In this document: in pieces, positions 7,787 through 21,175 of the stretch
How the letters are laid out: the number at the start of each line of letters is the position of its first letter
Position numbering within the stretch: position 1 is the first letter of the stretch
Source of the DNA: Methylomonas sp.
GTDB taxonomy: Bacteria; Pseudomonadota; Gammaproteobacteria; Methylococcales; Methylomonadaceae
Direction: 5' to 3'
Length of the DNA stretch: 42,555 nucleotides
NCBI GenBank assembly: GCA_026988155.1
Contig: JALSLW010000075.1
Coordinates: 1-42,555, forward strand
Notes under the pieces: generated by a model
What the model saw: the letters and a program-made list of their open reading frames with translations, nothing else
Database searches by the model: none
Told to the model about the DNA's origin: nothing
Position numbers and translations under genes: made by a program

Positions 7787-7815
7787 TTGATTTAATGAAG
7801 CTCGAAAGCTATAAT
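7787..7815 (+). promoter_or_regulatory. Sigma70-type promoter of the atp operon
   Basis: TTGATT (7787-7792) and TATAAT (7810-7815) are separated by exactly 17 bases, a near-consensus pair. Transcription would start around 7822, giving a 5' leader of only about 22 bases before atpI. This is the best promoter match I see in the window and suits a constitutively strong housekeeping operon. Confidence 0.75.
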
Positions 7816-7843
7816 TCTTGGGTTATTTGTTACAGGCAGGGTA

Positions 7844-9002
<1,159 letters not shown>

Positions 9003-9023
9003 TTCTTTTTTAACTTTAAATAA

Positions 9024-9329
<306 letters not shown>

Positions 9330-9362
9330 TCTTTAGTTTTTTTAAGCAATAAGGGGAATACC

Positions 9363-9836
9363 GTGAGTATCAATGCTACTCTGATCGGTCAAATGATCAC
9401 ATTTACACTGCTAGTATGGTTTACCATGCAGTATGTGTGGCCACCGCTAATTGAAGCTCTTGATGAGCGTAAAAAGAAAATTGCTGAAGGCCTTGCTGCC
9501 GCTGAAAAAGGACAGGAAGATATTAAGTTGGCTGAGAAAAAGGCCATGAAATATCTGAAAGAAGCAAAAACTGAATCGGCAAATATTATTGCGCTTGCTC
9601 AAAAACGTGCTAACGAAGTTGTTGAAGAATCAAAAGAAACCGCCAAACTGGAAGGTGAAAGAATGATTGAGTCAGCAAAAGCACAAATTGAACAGGAAAT
9701 GCAGCAAGCGAAAGAGACACTGCGTAAAGAAGTTTCTTTATTAGCAATAAAAGCAGCTGAGCAAATTTTGCAAGAAGAAGTTGATAAAGCAAAGCATAAA
9801 GATATTATCAGCAAAGTGTCTGCACAGTTAGGATAA
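9363..9836 (+). CDS. atpF: F1Fo ATP synthase subunit b
   Basis: Subunit b is the peripheral stalk: one N-terminal membrane helix (about residues 5-26) followed by a long charged coiled coil that ends on the delta subunit. The 157-residue length is normal. Translation starts at GTG 9363, supported by AAGGGG 11 bases upstream and by alignment of the N-terminus [14 protein letters not shown] with the family. It is separated from atpH by only 4 bases. Confidence 0.97.
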   Translation: MSINATLIGQMITFTLLVWFTMQYVWPPLIEALDERKKKIAEGLAAAEKGQEDIKLAEKKAMKYLKEAKTESANIIALAQKRANEVVEESKETAKLEGERMIESAKAQIEQEMQQAKETLRKEVSLLAIKAAEQILQEEVDKAKHKDIISKVSAQLG

Positions 9837-9840
9837 AACA

Positions 9841-10371
9841 ATGAGTGAATTATCAACACTGGCAAGGCCTTATGCGGAAGCGGTTTTTAAAATTGCAGTA
9901 GAGAGCAAGTCAACACCTGACTGGTCTGAAATGCTTAAGTTTTTGTCTTTGGTTATGCAAGACAAAGAAATGATTGCCATCGTAGCTAATCCAAAAGTGA
10001 GTCAGGAACAGCTGACGGCTTTAATATTAGAAATTTGTCAGGATCAGCTAAAGGAACAAAGTATTAACTTTGTTAAACTGTTGGTTCAGAATGACAGATT
10101 GATATTGGCACCTCAAATTTCAGATCTTTTTGAAGCCTATAAAGCAGAACATGAAGGTTATGTCGATGTTGAGCTAACCAGTGCTTATGCTTTATCTAAA
10201 GATGAGCAGAAAAAGTTTGCCACAACGCTGAAAAAACAATTACGAAAAGACGTTAAAATTACCACATCAATCGATAAATCATTAATTGGTGGCTTTGTTG
10301 CGAAAGCAGGCGATAAGGTGATTGACGGCTCCGTTATAGGTCAGCTTCAACAATTAGCTAAGAAACTCTAA
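9841..10371 (+). CDS. atpH: F1Fo ATP synthase subunit delta
   Basis: Delta links the b stalk to the top of the alpha/beta hexamer. The 176-residue product begins MSELSTLARPYAEAVFKIA, the standard N-terminal helix. Its C-terminal part has the conserved SLIGGFVAKAGDKVIDGSV block near residues 146-166. It lies between atpF and atpA in the normal order, and nothing is missing. Confidence 0.97.
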   Translation: MSELSTLARPYAEAVFKIAVESKSTPDWSEMLKFLSLVMQDKEMIAIVANPKVSQEQLTALILEICQDQLKEQSINFVKLLVQNDRLILAPQISDLFEAYKAEHEGYVDVELTSAYALSKDEQKKFATTLKKQLRKDVKITTSIDKSLIGGFVAKAGDKVIDGSVIGQLQQLAKKL

Positions 10372-10393
10372 AACATAGGGTGAAAAAATAAAT

Positions 10394-11935
10394 ATGCAAT
10401 TAAATCCATCTGAAATCAGTGATCTGATTAAAAAGAAGATTGAGAATTTTGACGTTAGTGTCGAAGCTCATACAGAAGGTAGTGTTGTCAGTATAACTGA
10501 TGGCATTATCACAGTACACGGCCTATCTGAAGCAATGCAAGGTGAAATGCTGGAGTTTCCAGACAACACTTTTGGTATGGCGCTTAATCTGGAAAGAGAT
10601 TCAGTCGGCGTAGTAATGCTAGGCGCATACCAGCACATTACAGAAGGCGATACCGTTAAATGCACTGGTAAAATTTTAGAAGTTCCAGTCGGTGAAGCGT
10701 TATTAGGCCGTGTTGTTGACAGTCTTGGCAATCCAATTGATGGCAAAGGCACTATTAATACAACTGAGGCATCGCCTGTTGAAAAGATTGCTCCTGGCGT
10801 AATTGCCAGACAGTCCGTTGATCAGCCTGTACAGTTAGGTTTGAAATCAATCGATTCTATGATTCCTGTTGGCCGTGGCCAGCGTGAGCTGATTATCGGT
10901 GATAGACAAACAGGTAAAACAGCGATTGCAATTGATGCAATTATTAACCAAAAAGGTACAGGTGTTAAATGCATCTATGTGGCTATCGGCCAGAAAAGAT
11001 CTTCTATCGCTAATGTCGTCCGTAAATTAGAAGAACATGATGCTTTGGCGCATACAATTATCGTATCTGCCTCTGCCTCTGAAGCGGCTGCGCTTCAATT
11101 CATAGCACCTTATACAGGCTGTTCAATGGGGGAGTTCTTTAGAGATAAAGGCGAAGATGCGCTGATTATTTATGATGATTTAACCAAGCAGGCTTGGGCG
11201 TATCGTCAAATGTCATTATTGCTACGCCGTCCGCCAGGTCGCGAAGCTTACCCAGGTGATGTTTTCTACATCCATTCTCGTCTGTTAGAGAGAGCTTCTC
11301 GTATTAATGCTGAAGAAGTAGAAAAATTAACCAATGGAAAGGTTAAAGGTAAAACAGGTTCTTTGACTGCATTGCCTATTATTGAAACTCAAGGTGGGGA
11401 TGTTTCTGCTTTTGTACCAACAAACGTTATATCTATAACTGATGGGCAGATTTTTTTAGAGTCTGACTTATTCAACTCGGGTATTCGTCCTGCGGTTAAC
11501 GCAGGGTTGTCCGTATCACGTGTAGGCGGAGCCGCTCAAACCAAAATCATTAAAAAGTTAGGTGGTGGTATTCGTCTTGATTTAGCTCAGTATCGTGAAC
11601 TTGCAGCGTTTGCTCAGTTTGCTTCTGACTTGGATGAAAGCACACGTAAGCAGATTGAGCGTGGCCAGCGTGTTACAGAGCTGATGAAGCAAGATCAATA
11701 TTCGCCTATGTCAGTGGCTGAAATGGGTGTTTCATTACATGCGGCTAACGAAGGTTTTCTTGATGATTTAGAGGTTGCAAAAGTACGTGATTTTGAAGCG
11801 GCGCTTCAATCATATATGAAGTCTGAAGAAGCTGATTTAATGAAAACAATTAATGACACAGGCGACTATAGCGATGAAATTAAGAAAGGCATTCAATCTG
11901 CAATAGAAGCTTTCATTAAAACAAGTAGCTGGTAA
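10394..11935 (+). CDS. atpA: F1Fo ATP synthase subunit alpha
   Basis: Alpha forms the F1 hexamer with beta and carries the non-catalytic nucleotide sites. The 513 residues match the E. coli length. The P-loop [15 protein letters not shown] is intact near residue 170, followed by [18 protein letters not shown]. The family signature region [17 protein letters not shown] lies in the C-terminal third. The start is ATG 10394 ([16 protein letters not shown]). Confidence 0.98.
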   Translation: MQLNPSEISDLIKKKIENFDVSVEAHTEGSVVSITDGIITVHGLSEAMQGEMLEFPDNTFGMALNLERDSVGVVMLGAYQHITEGDTVKCTGKILEVPVGEALLGRVVDSLGNPIDGKGTINTTEASPVEKIAPGVIARQSVDQPVQLGLKSIDSMIPVGRGQRELIIGDRQTGKTAIAIDAIINQKGTGVKCIYVAIGQKRSSIANVVRKLEEHDALAHTIIVSASASEAAALQFIAPYTGCSMGEFFRDKGEDALIIYDDLTKQAWAYRQMSLLLRRPPGREAYPGDVFYIHSRLLERASRINAEEVEKLTNGKVKGKTGSLTALPIIETQGGDVSAFVPTNVISITDGQIFLESDLFNSGIRPAVNAGLSVSRVGGAAQTKIIKKLGGGIRLDLAQYRELAAFAQFASDLDESTRKQIERGQRVTELMKQDQYSPMSVAEMGVSLHAANEGFLDDLEVAKVRDFEAALQSYMKSEEADLMKTINDTGDYSDEIKKGIQSAIEAFIKTSSW

Positions 11936-11945
11936 GGGGCTTCTT

Positions 11946-14254
<2,309 letters not shown>

Positions 14255-14273
14255 TCCTTTTTAGGAGATTATT

Positions 14274-14696
14274 ATGACAATGACCGTACATGTAGATATC
14301 GTGAGTGCAGAGAATGAAATTTTTTCTGGACTTGCGGAAATGGTTTTTGCTCCTGCAGAACTTGGTGAAGTAGGTATTGCTCCACGTCATGCTCCATTAA
14401 TAACAAAACTGCTTCCGGGTGAAGTGCGAGTTAAAGTCAGTGATACAGAAACACTGGAATATCATGTTTCTGGCGGAATTTTAGAGGTACAGCCGCATTT
14501 AGTTACTGTCTTGGCGGATACTGCCATTAGAGCTGCAGATATTGATGAGGCTTCTGCATTAGAAGCCAAAGCAAAAGCAGAAGAAATGCTGTCGGATAAA
14601 TCTGGCAAAATTGATTTCGCAAAAGCACAGGCTGAATTGGCACAGGCAATGTCGCAGCTCAGGACCTTGAATCGTTTGAGAAAACGAGGCAGGTAG
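14274..14696 (+). CDS. atpC: F1Fo ATP synthase subunit epsilon
   Basis: Epsilon binds gamma and the c-ring and regulates hydrolysis. The 140-residue product has an N-terminal beta sandwich with the conserved [20 protein letters not shown]-type loop (about residues 27-46) and a C-terminal helical hairpin rich in alanine (about 85-140). ATG 14274 follows TTAGGAGATT. This is the last gene of the operon, before an intrinsic terminator. Confidence 0.97.
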   Translation: MTMTVHVDIVSAENEIFSGLAEMVFAPAELGEVGIAPRHAPLITKLLPGEVRVKVSDTETLEYHVSGGILEVQPHLVTVLADTAIRAADIDEASALEAKAKAEEMLSDKSGKIDFAKAQAELAQAMSQLRTLNRLRKRGR

Positions 14697-14718
14697 CCTT
14701 TTCTGTTTAGCGTATTTT

Positions 14719-14757
14719 AAAGCCCAATAATGTGAAAACATTCTTGGGCTTTTTTAT
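14719..14757 (+). terminator. Rho-independent terminator of the atp operon
   Basis: AAAGCCCAA (14719-14727) pairs with TTGGGCTTT (14744-14752), with a smaller ATGTG/CATTC-type inner pairing. The stem runs into a T tract. It lies 23 bases after the atpC stop and separates atp from glmU. Confidence 0.85.
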
Positions 14758-14775
14758 GCAGGGTACTTTTTAGGC

Positions 14776-14781
14776 TATAAT
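14776..14781 (+). promoter_or_regulatory. Candidate -10 box of glmU
   Basis: A perfect TATAAT lies about 72 bases before the glmU start and directly after the atp terminator. No good -35 hexamer is visible at 16-18 bases upstream, so activity would depend on an extended or activated promoter. The call is tentative. Confidence 0.4.
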
Positions 14782-14852
14782 TGCGCAGTAACTTTTCAAA
14801 TGAGTGGATAACTTTTAATTTACTCAAATCTTATCAATCAACCAGGTTAAAG

Positions 14853-16220
14853 ATGGATATTAAAACTATTATTTTAGCGGCAGGTCAGGGAACGCGTATG
14901 CGTTCATCAAAACCAAAAGTATTGCACAAAGTAGCTGACCGCGCATTGCTGCATCATGTTTATGACACCAGTGCCCAATTAGAGAATAATTCGATAGTCA
15001 TTATTTATGGGCATGGCGGTGAGCTAGTTAAAGAACAGTTAAATACATTGAATGCGGATTGGGTCGAGCAAAAAGAGCAGTTAGGGACGGGGCATGCCGT
15101 TCAACAGGCTGAAGGCTTTATTAATGACAGCGACAAAGTGCTTATTTTATACGGAGATGTTCCTTTATTGAAGAAATCTACAATAGAAAGGCTATTGGAA
15201 AATGTAAGCCAAAAATCAATTGGCTTATTGACGGTAGAACTAGATGACCCAAAAGGATATGGCCGAATTGTTAGGGATAATGATGGAAATGTATTAAAAA
15301 TTGTTGAAGAAAAGGACACGACAGAAGATGAAAGGTTAATTACAGAAGGCAATACTGGCATTATCGCCACTCCAGGAAATTTATTGAAAGAGTGGCTGTC
15401 AAGGCTGGAAAATAGTAACGCGCAAAATGAGTTTTACCTGACGGATATTATTGAAATGGCGGTTAACGATGGTGTACGGGTAAAAACGAATCTGGCAGAA
15501 AGTATGGATGAGGTTTTAGGCGTTAACGATCGCAGTCAATTGGCACATTTGGAGCGAGTCTATCAATTGGAACAGGCTCAGCAGCTGATGGCATCTGGGG
15601 CTACCTTGAGAGATCCTTCAAGAATTGATATACGGGGGGATTTCGAAAGTGTTGGTCAAGATATAGAAATAGATATTAATGTGCTGTTTGAAGGTACCAA
15701 TACAATAGGAAATAACGTCATAATTGGTGCCAACTGCATTTTAAAAAATGCAGTAATTGGGGATGATGCTGTAATATTGCCCAACTGCATTATTGAAGAT
15801 GCTACAGTTGGTGTCCGTAGCCGAATTGGACCCTTTGCCAGATTAAGACCCCAAGCTGAGTTGGCGGCTGAGGTGCATATTGGAAATTTTGTCGAAATTA
15901 AAAAATCTACAGTTGCCACTGGAAGCAAAATTAATCATTTAAGCTATATTGGTGATGCCACAATAGGAAGCAAGGTTAATATAGGAGCAGGCACTATCAC
16001 CTGCAATTATGACGGCGTAAATAAATCCCAAACAATCATAGGAGATGGTGCTTTTATAGGATCATCTACCCAATTGATTGCTCCTGTGACAGTAGGAAAA
16101 GGTGCAACCATCGGTGCTGGATCAACAATTACTAAAGATACTGAAAAAGAGCAGTTGACTTTGTCACGAGCTAAACAAATTACAATCAAAGACTGGCAAA
16201 GACCTGTAAAGCCTAAGTAA
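14853..16220 (+). CDS. glmU: Bifunctional UDP-N-acetylglucosamine pyrophosphorylase / glucosamine-1-phosphate N-acetyltransferase
   Basis: GlmU acetylates glucosamine-1-phosphate and then couples it to UTP, giving UDP-GlcNAc for peptidoglycan and lipopolysaccharide. Starting at ATG 14853 the protein has 455 residues (E. coli 456) and begins MDIKTIILAAGQGTRMRSSKPKVLHKV, the pyrophosphorylase nucleotide-binding loop. The C-terminal half is a left-handed beta helix of hexapeptide repeats, with the acetyltransferase segment HIGNFVEIKKS and NIGAGTITCNYDG. A longer frame from TTG 14781 adds 24 non-homologous residues and is rejected. The position after atpC is the same as in E. coli. Confidence 0.97.
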   Translation: MDIKTIILAAGQGTRMRSSKPKVLHKVADRALLHHVYDTSAQLENNSIVIIYGHGGELVKEQLNTLNADWVEQKEQLGTGHAVQQAEGFINDSDKVLILYGDVPLLKKSTIERLLENVSQKSIGLLTVELDDPKGYGRIVRDNDGNVLKIVEEKDTTEDERLITEGNTGIIATPGNLLKEWLSRLENSNAQNEFYLTDIIEMAVNDGVRVKTNLAESMDEVLGVNDRSQLAHLERVYQLEQAQQLMASGATLRDPSRIDIRGDFESVGQDIEIDINVLFEGTNTIGNNVIIGANCILKNAVIGDDAVILPNCIIEDATVGVRSRIGPFARLRPQAELAAEVHIGNFVEIKKSTVATGSKINHLSYIGDATIGSKVNIGAGTITCNYDGVNKSQTIIGDGAFIGSSTQLIAPVTVGKGATIGAGSTITKDTEKEQLTLSRAKQITIKDWQRPVKPK

Positions 16221-16335
16221 TGCACTGGCAATTAGCCTGCTTTTCTAGCCATGAAGCATCGTTAAGATAATAATGGAAAAACAGAATGTATCCTCAAGTT
16301 CTTCATGGAGAATAGAGAGAGTGTTTTGTTAAGGT

Positions 16336-17130
16336 TTATAGTTCTATCAAGTAACTTAACTTTGCAAACTCAGCCAATGAAATAGATTCAGCCCTTAGGG
16401 TTGGATCTATGCCTAAAGCAATTATCTGCTCTTCGGCTATTAGTTTTTTTAGCGAATTTCTAAGCGTTTTTCGTCGCTGAGAAAAGGCGGTGACAACCAC
16501 TTTGTTCAGTTTCTTTATATCTTCAATTTCTACCGGTGGTTTTTTATAGGGGATAAGTCTTACGATGGCTGACATTACCTTGGGAATAGGATCAAAACTT
16601 TCTGGGGGAACATCAAAAACCAGTTCTGTGTCGCAGTAATATTGGATCATCACACTGAGACGACCGTATTTTTTACTGCCCGGTTCTGCACAGATGCGGT
16701 CAACCACTTCCTTTTGCAGCATAAAGTGCATATCATTAATGCAATGGGCGTTATCGAGCAAATGAAATAGCAGAGGGGTTGAAATGTTATAGGGCAGATT
16801 GCCAATAATGCGTAATTTTTCCTCTTTATCAGCTAATGCAGAAAAATTAAAACGAAGAGCATCTGCACTATGAATGGTAAAGTTATCAAAGCGACTGAAT
16901 CGTTCAGTAAGAGTTTTAACTAGATCCCTGTCTAGTTCAACCACATCTAATAAGACATCTTGCTGCAATAATGGCTCAGTTATTGCTCCAAGCCCTGGCC
17001 CTATTTCTACCCAGTGTTCATTTTTATTAGCCTGAATGCTGGAAAGAATATTGTAAATAACATTATGGTCCTGTAGAAAGTTTTGACCAAAGCGTTTACG
17101 GGCTTTATGTGCTGTTTGCTGTATATTCAT
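16336..17130 (-). CDS. rsmA: 16S rRNA adenine(1518/1519) dimethyltransferase
   Basis: RsmA (KsgA) dimethylates two adjacent adenines near the 3' end of 16S rRNA, a late ribosome-assembly step. The 264-residue product has KRFGQNFLQD, the SAM loop VEIGPGLGAITEPLL and the catalytic motif IGNLPYNISTPLL. I chose ATG at 17130 (MNIQQTAHKARKRFGQNF); the frame is open 10 codons further to a TTG at 17160, but homology does not reach there. The gene follows pdxA by 26 bases, the same pairing as in E. coli, and converges with glmU. Confidence 0.96.
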   Translation of the reverse strand: MNIQQTAHKARKRFGQNFLQDHNVIYNILSSIQANKNEHWVEIGPGLGAITEPLLQQDVLLDVVELDRDLVKTLTERFSRFDNFTIHSADALRFNFSALADKEEKLRIIGNLPYNISTPLLFHLLDNAHCINDMHFMLQKEVVDRICAEPGSKKYGRLSVMIQYYCDTELVFDVPPESFDPIPKVMSAIVRLIPYKKPPVEIEDIKKLNKVVVTAFSQRRKTLRNSLKKLIAEEQIIALGIDPTLRAESISLAEFAKLSYLIEL

Positions 17131-17156
17131 TGCTCTTATTATAGCAAGGAGCCATA

Positions 17157-18167
17157 TCAAATGTGGTTTGAAAGCATACTGGACTTAACCATTGCTAAAG
17201 CAGTGTTAACGGCAAACTCTAAACTGCCTAGATTGGCTTTGCCAGTTCCCGCCAAATCAAGCGCTGTTCCATGGTCAACCGATGTGCGAATAATGGGCAG
17301 CCCTAAAGTGATATTCACAGCTTGACCAAATCCCTTGTATTTTAAAACAGGCAGTCCCTGATCGTGATACATCGCTAGCACGGCATCGGCAGATTTTAAA
17401 TATTTAGGGGTGAATAAAGTATCGGCGGGTAGCGGGCCTTGCAAGTTAATTCCCTGCTTTCTCAAACGATCTAATTCAGGTTCAATAATGTCTATTTCTT
17501 CTCTGCCCAAATGACCATTTTCACCGGCATGAGGGTTTAGCCCGCAAACTAGTATTGTCGGATTATTCAGGGAAAAGTAATTCTGCAAATCTTTATGAAG
17601 CAAGGTTATAACCTTGCTTAAGCGCTCAGCAGTAATGGCTTTGCTGACTTGGGATATGGGCAGGTGGGTAGTAGCCAATGCAACACGCAAGCCTTCAGTT
17701 GCCAGCATCATAATGGGGTGGCCGCCGGTAATGTCAGCTATAAACTCTGTATGGCCAGTAAATGATATATCGGCATCATTAATAATGCTTTTCTGTACAG
17801 GTGCTGTAACCATGGCATCAAACAAACCATCTAGACATCCTTGGGTGGCAAGCCGGATAGTTCCAACAACAAAAGGACTATTTTCAGCATTAAGCTGACC
17901 ACAAATGGCTTTACTTTTTAATCTCAAAGGCATTACAGTGATTGAGCCGGCTGAACTGTGCAGAGGCTGTTTGAGCGGGTCAAAAAGATTAATGGATATG
18001 TCCAGACCTAATTGAATTGCCCGTCGCCTTAATAGCTCAGGGTCTGTTATTATAACGAGTTCGCAGCTGTGTTTTTTCTGAGCCAGCTGAATGCATATGT
18101 CAGGGCCAATACCTGCCGGTTCACCCGCTGTAAGTGCGATGCGAGGAATTGAATATGCAGTTTTCAT
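17157..18167 (-). CDS. pdxA: 4-hydroxythreonine-4-phosphate dehydrogenase
   Basis: PdxA oxidises 4-phosphohydroxy-L-threonine in the DXP-dependent pathway to pyridoxal phosphate. The 336-residue product begins MKTAYSIPRIALTAGEPAGIGPD, the family start. The metal-binding histidines lie in FTGHTEFIAD, NPHAGENGHLGREE and MYHDQGLPVLKYKGFG. Length and motifs are normal (E. coli 329). It is the first gene of the pdxA-rsmA unit. The lptD-surA genes that precede it in enterobacteria are not here; the divergent neighbour is an exporter. Confidence 0.97.
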   Translation of the reverse strand: MKTAYSIPRIALTAGEPAGIGPDICIQLAQKKHSCELVIITDPELLRRRAIQLGLDISINLFDPLKQPLHSSAGSITVMPLRLKSKAICGQLNAENSPFVVGTIRLATQGCLDGLFDAMVTAPVQKSIINDADISFTGHTEFIADITGGHPIMMLATEGLRVALATTHLPISQVSKAITAERLSKVITLLHKDLQNYFSLNNPTILVCGLNPHAGENGHLGREEIDIIEPELDRLRKQGINLQGPLPADTLFTPKYLKSADAVLAMYHDQGLPVLKYKGFGQAVNITLGLPIIRTSVDHGTALDLAGTGKANLGSLEFAVNTALAMVKSSMLSNHI

Positions 18168-18261
18168 AGAAGTTCGGGGGATAATGGGACTAAGTAAGCT
18201 CCATTTTAACTTTAACTGGTTCTGTATTGTATTTTTATTGATGGTAAAAGGTTATTGATCT

Positions 18262-20553
18262 ATGAAAAATAAGGGGAACCTGCTTTTAAATTTTACCCAG
18301 TTTGTTACAGCCCACCCTTGGTGGATATTATTGTTGGCGGTTCTGGCTGTATCAGCAATGGCAAAGGGCATTATGGATCTTGGGTTCAAAAATGACTATC
18401 GCGTGTACTTCAGTCAAGAAAACCCACAGTTGCAAGCCTTTGAAGACATTCAAAATACTTATAACAAGTCAGATTCGGTGATTTTTGTATTGCAGCCTGA
18501 AGATGGCAATATATTTAGTTCACATACATTGCAGGCAATTCGGCAATTGACGGAAAAATCCTGGCAGCTGCCATATTCAAGCAGAGTCGATTCAGTCACT
18601 AATTTTCAGCATACTCAAGCGGAAGGTGACGATTTATTGGTTGCTGACCTTGTGGCTGATCCAATGGCCTCAGCGGGTGAAATTGAAAATATTAAACAGA
18701 TTGCACTGCATGAACCCTTTTTAGTTAATAGGCTGGTTTCGCTTAAGGGGGATGTTGCTGGCGTTAATGTTGTTTTACAAATGCCAGGGGAAAGCCCGAA
18801 TGAATTTTCAGTAGTGGCAGCTGCAGCCCGGGAATTGGCAAAAGAAATAGAAAGCAGCTACCCAGGAATAAAAATTTATTTAACAGGCATGGCGATGATG
18901 AGCAATGCATTTAGCGAGTCAGCTTTGAAGGATAACAAGTTACTGGTTCCATTGATGTATGGCTGCGTGATATTGGTATTATGGCTAAGTTTTCGTTCAT
19001 TGAGTGCAACCTTTGCAGTTGTATTGCTCATTGTTTTTTGCATTGTTTCTGCGTTGGGTTTAGCTGGTTGGCTAGGCTGGTTTTTAACGCCAACTTCGGC
19101 GGTTGCTCCAACCATAATATTAACCATGGCGGTTGCCGATTGTGTTCACATACTGGTTACACAGCTGCATAATATGCGAATGGGCCATGAAAAAAGGCAG
19201 GCAGTACAGGAAAGTTTAAGGGTCAATTTTCAACCGGTTCTATTAACCAGTTTGACTACAGCAATTGGCTTTTTAAGCATGAATTTCAGTGACGCGCCAC
19301 CGTTTAGAGATCTAGGCAATATTGTTGCTATCGGCGTGATGCTGGCTTGGTTTTTTTCCATCACCTTGCTGCCTGCTTTGATGACAGTTTTACCGATTAA
19401 AGTTAAATCGCGAAGTGAATTAAATAGCACCATAATGAAGCGGATGGCAAATTGGGCGATAAAGCATCGCAGGCCGTTAGTCATAGTTAATGGCCTTATT
19501 GCGCTGATTATGATCTCATTCGCACCGCAGAACCAGCTTAATGATGAGTTTGTTAAGTACTTTGATAAAACCACTGAGTTTAGGCAAGGCACTGACTTTT
19601 TGAATGAAAAAATGGGGGGCATTTATACTATTGAATTTTCCATTCATGCAAAGGAGTCAGGCGGGATAAATGAACCTGACTTTTTAAATGCAACGCAAAG
19701 TCTGGTTGACTGGCTGCTGGTCCAGCCAGAAGTTATTCAGGCCAATACGGTAACAAATATTTATAAGCGACTGAATAAAAATATGCATGGTGATAATGAT
19801 GAATGGTATCGTTTGCCAGAAACGCGAGAATTGGCCGCCCAGTATTTGCTGCTATATGAAATGTCATTGCCGTATGGACTGGATTTGAATGATCAGATTA
19901 ATATTGATAAGTCAGGGATTAGAGTTACCGTCTCATTAGAAACCATGAGCTCAAACCATATGCTAGCACTTGAACAGCGGATCAACCAATGGATAAGCCA
20001 AAATATCTCCCAATATGCAATAGAGCTGGCCAGCCCTATTCTTATGTTCTCCCATATTGGAAGCCGTAATATTATTCGGATGCTGATCGGTTCCATAGCC
20101 GCTTTAGTACTTATTTCGTTTATTCTTATGTTTGCCTTTAAATCCGTTAAGCTGGGACTAATTAGCCTGATACCTAACTTAGTGCCTGCAGGCATTGCAT
20201 TTGGCATCTGGGGCTTGATTGACGGACAGGTTGGGTTAGGGTTGTCGGTTGTCATGGGGTTGACGTTAGGTATAGTAGTCGATGATACTGTTCACTTTAT
20301 CAGTAAATATCGGCGGGCCAGAATAGAAAAAGGGATGAATAGTGAAGATGCCGTAAGATATGCTTTTTCAACAGTAGGTGTGGCATTATGGATTACATCA
20401 ATAGTATTAGTGACGGGATTTATGGTATTGAGCTTATCCCATTTTACAATGAATGCGGAAATGGGCTTGCTGACAGCAATTACAATAGCCGTCGCCCTAT
20501 TTCTTGATTTGCTGTTTTTGCCCCCGCTGTTAATGAGTTTAGATAAAAAATGA
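18262..20553 (+). CDS. MMPL/RND-superfamily exporter, 763 residues
   Basis: This is an inner-membrane transporter of the SSD/MMPL type. An N-terminal helix (about residues 17-35) is followed by a periplasmic domain, a cluster of about five helices (about 228-385), another helix near 403-418, a second periplasmic domain, and a final helix cluster (about 608-760). The paired intramembrane acidic motifs expected of proton-driven RND proteins are visible: MAVADCVHILVTQ in the first half and LGIVVDDTVHFISKYRRA in the second. It is shorter than drug pumps of the AcrB class, and no membrane fusion or outer-membrane partner is adjacent. The substrate is unknown; lipids or hydrophobic compounds are typical for the family. 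Confidence 0.85.
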   Translation: MKNKGNLLLNFTQFVTAHPWWILLLAVLAVSAMAKGIMDLGFKNDYRVYFSQENPQLQAFEDIQNTYNKSDSVIFVLQPEDGNIFSSHTLQAIRQLTEKSWQLPYSSRVDSVTNFQHTQAEGDDLLVADLVADPMASAGEIENIKQIALHEPFLVNRLVSLKGDVAGVNVVLQMPGESPNEFSVVAAAARELAKEIESSYPGIKIYLTGMAMMSNAFSESALKDNKLLVPLMYGCVILVLWLSFRSLSATFAVVLLIVFCIVSALGLAGWLGWFLTPTSAVAPTIILTMAVADCVHILVTQLHNMRMGHEKRQAVQESLRVNFQPVLLTSLTTAIGFLSMNFSDAPPFRDLGNIVAIGVMLAWFFSITLLPALMTVLPIKVKSRSELNSTIMKRMANWAIKHRRPLVIVNGLIALIMISFAPQNQLNDEFVKYFDKTTEFRQGTDFLNEKMGGIYTIEFSIHAKESGGINEPDFLNATQSLVDWLLVQPEVIQANTVTNIYKRLNKNMHGDNDEWYRLPETRELAAQYLLLYEMSLPYGLDLNDQINIDKSGIRVTVSLETMSSNHMLALEQRINQWISQNISQYAIELASPILMFSHIGSRNIIRMLIGSIAALVLISFILMFAFKSVKLGLISLIPNLVPAGIAFGIWGLIDGQVGLGLSVVMGLTLGIVVDDTVHFISKYRRARIEKGMNSEDAVRYAFSTVGVALWITSIVLVTGFMVLSLSHFTMNAEMGLLTAITIAVALFLDLLFLPPLLMSLDKK

Positions 20554-20670
20554 CCTTCATTAGGCAGCTGGAAATAAATAACCCCTTCAAATTTCGCAGT
20601 ATTTACCATGTCAGAGTGTGCGGGCCTCAATAATGGCTGCACGATTAATTAAATTTAAGAGGAAATAAAA

Positions 20671-21063
20671 ATGAAAATTGCAATATATTTTGCCATTCTA
20701 TTAATGCCGGCATTAGTTTCTGCACAAACAATACCTGGAGCTGATCCGCAGAAAATGCAGGAAATGATGCAAAAGGCGCAAGAAATGAAAGCCTGCATGC
20801 AAAATGTTGATCAGACCAAAATGAAAGCTTTTCAGCAGCGGGTAAAGCAGACAGGAGAGGAAGTAAAAGCATTATGCTCGGCAGGGAAGCGTGACGAAGC
20901 ACTTAACAAAGCAATGTCATTCAGTAAGGAAATCGCATCAGATACTACAATGCAAGAAATGAAAAAGTGTGGAGAAATAATGAAAGGTTTTATGCCTGAT
21001 TTTTCGGAAATTACCCAGGCTTATCAGGATGACGGGGCTAAAGGGCATGTTTGCGATCAATAG
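20671..21063 (+). CDS. Small periplasmic protein with four cysteines, function unknown
   Basis: I do not recognise this family. The 130-residue product has a clear Sec signal (MKIAIYFAILLMPALVSA, cleavage before QT). The mature part is mostly helical and methionine- and lysine-rich (KMQEMMQKAQEMKACMQN). It has cysteines at 42, 69, 100 and 128, which could form two disulfides. The ribosome site AAGAGG precedes ATG 20671. It follows the MMPL exporter on the same strand after 117 bases and may or may not be co-transcribed. A terminator-like hairpin lies downstream. Confidence 0.75.
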   Translation: MKIAIYFAILLMPALVSAQTIPGADPQKMQEMMQKAQEMKACMQNVDQTKMKAFQQRVKQTGEEVKALCSAGKRDEALNKAMSFSKEIASDTTMQEMKKCGEIMKGFMPDFSEITQAYQDDGAKGHVCDQ

Positions 21064-21144
21064 CTTGTTTTGCTTGAATATAAAGGGAATCTATACCTTT
21101 GTCGCTGTAGATTCACGATAAGAGTCCTAGGGAATGGCGACCTT

Positions 21145-21175
21145 TTAAATTGATGGAGTACTCGATTTAATTTTT
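21145..21175. terminator. Bidirectional terminator between the four-cysteine protein gene and hspQ
   Basis: TTAAATTGA (21145-21153) pairs with TCGATTTAA (21162-21170) with one G-T pair. T residues follow on the plus strand (21171-21175) and AAGG/TTTT flanks the other side. It overlaps the hspQ stop codon and serves the two convergent genes. Confidence 0.6.

Noticed and set aside
14781-14852. Longer glmU reading from a TTG at 14781
   Set aside because: The extra 24 residues lie on top of the -10 box and are not part of GlmU; ATG 14853 gives the family N-terminus.
16249-16308. CCATGAAG / CTTCATGG inverted repeat between glmU and rsmA
   Set aside because: Only 8 bp with a 44-base loop and no T-run; too weak for a terminator call.
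17131-17160. Longer rsmA reading from TTG 17160
   Set aside because: It would add hydrophobic residues not found in RsmA; ATG 17130 gives MNIQQTAHKARKRFGQNF.
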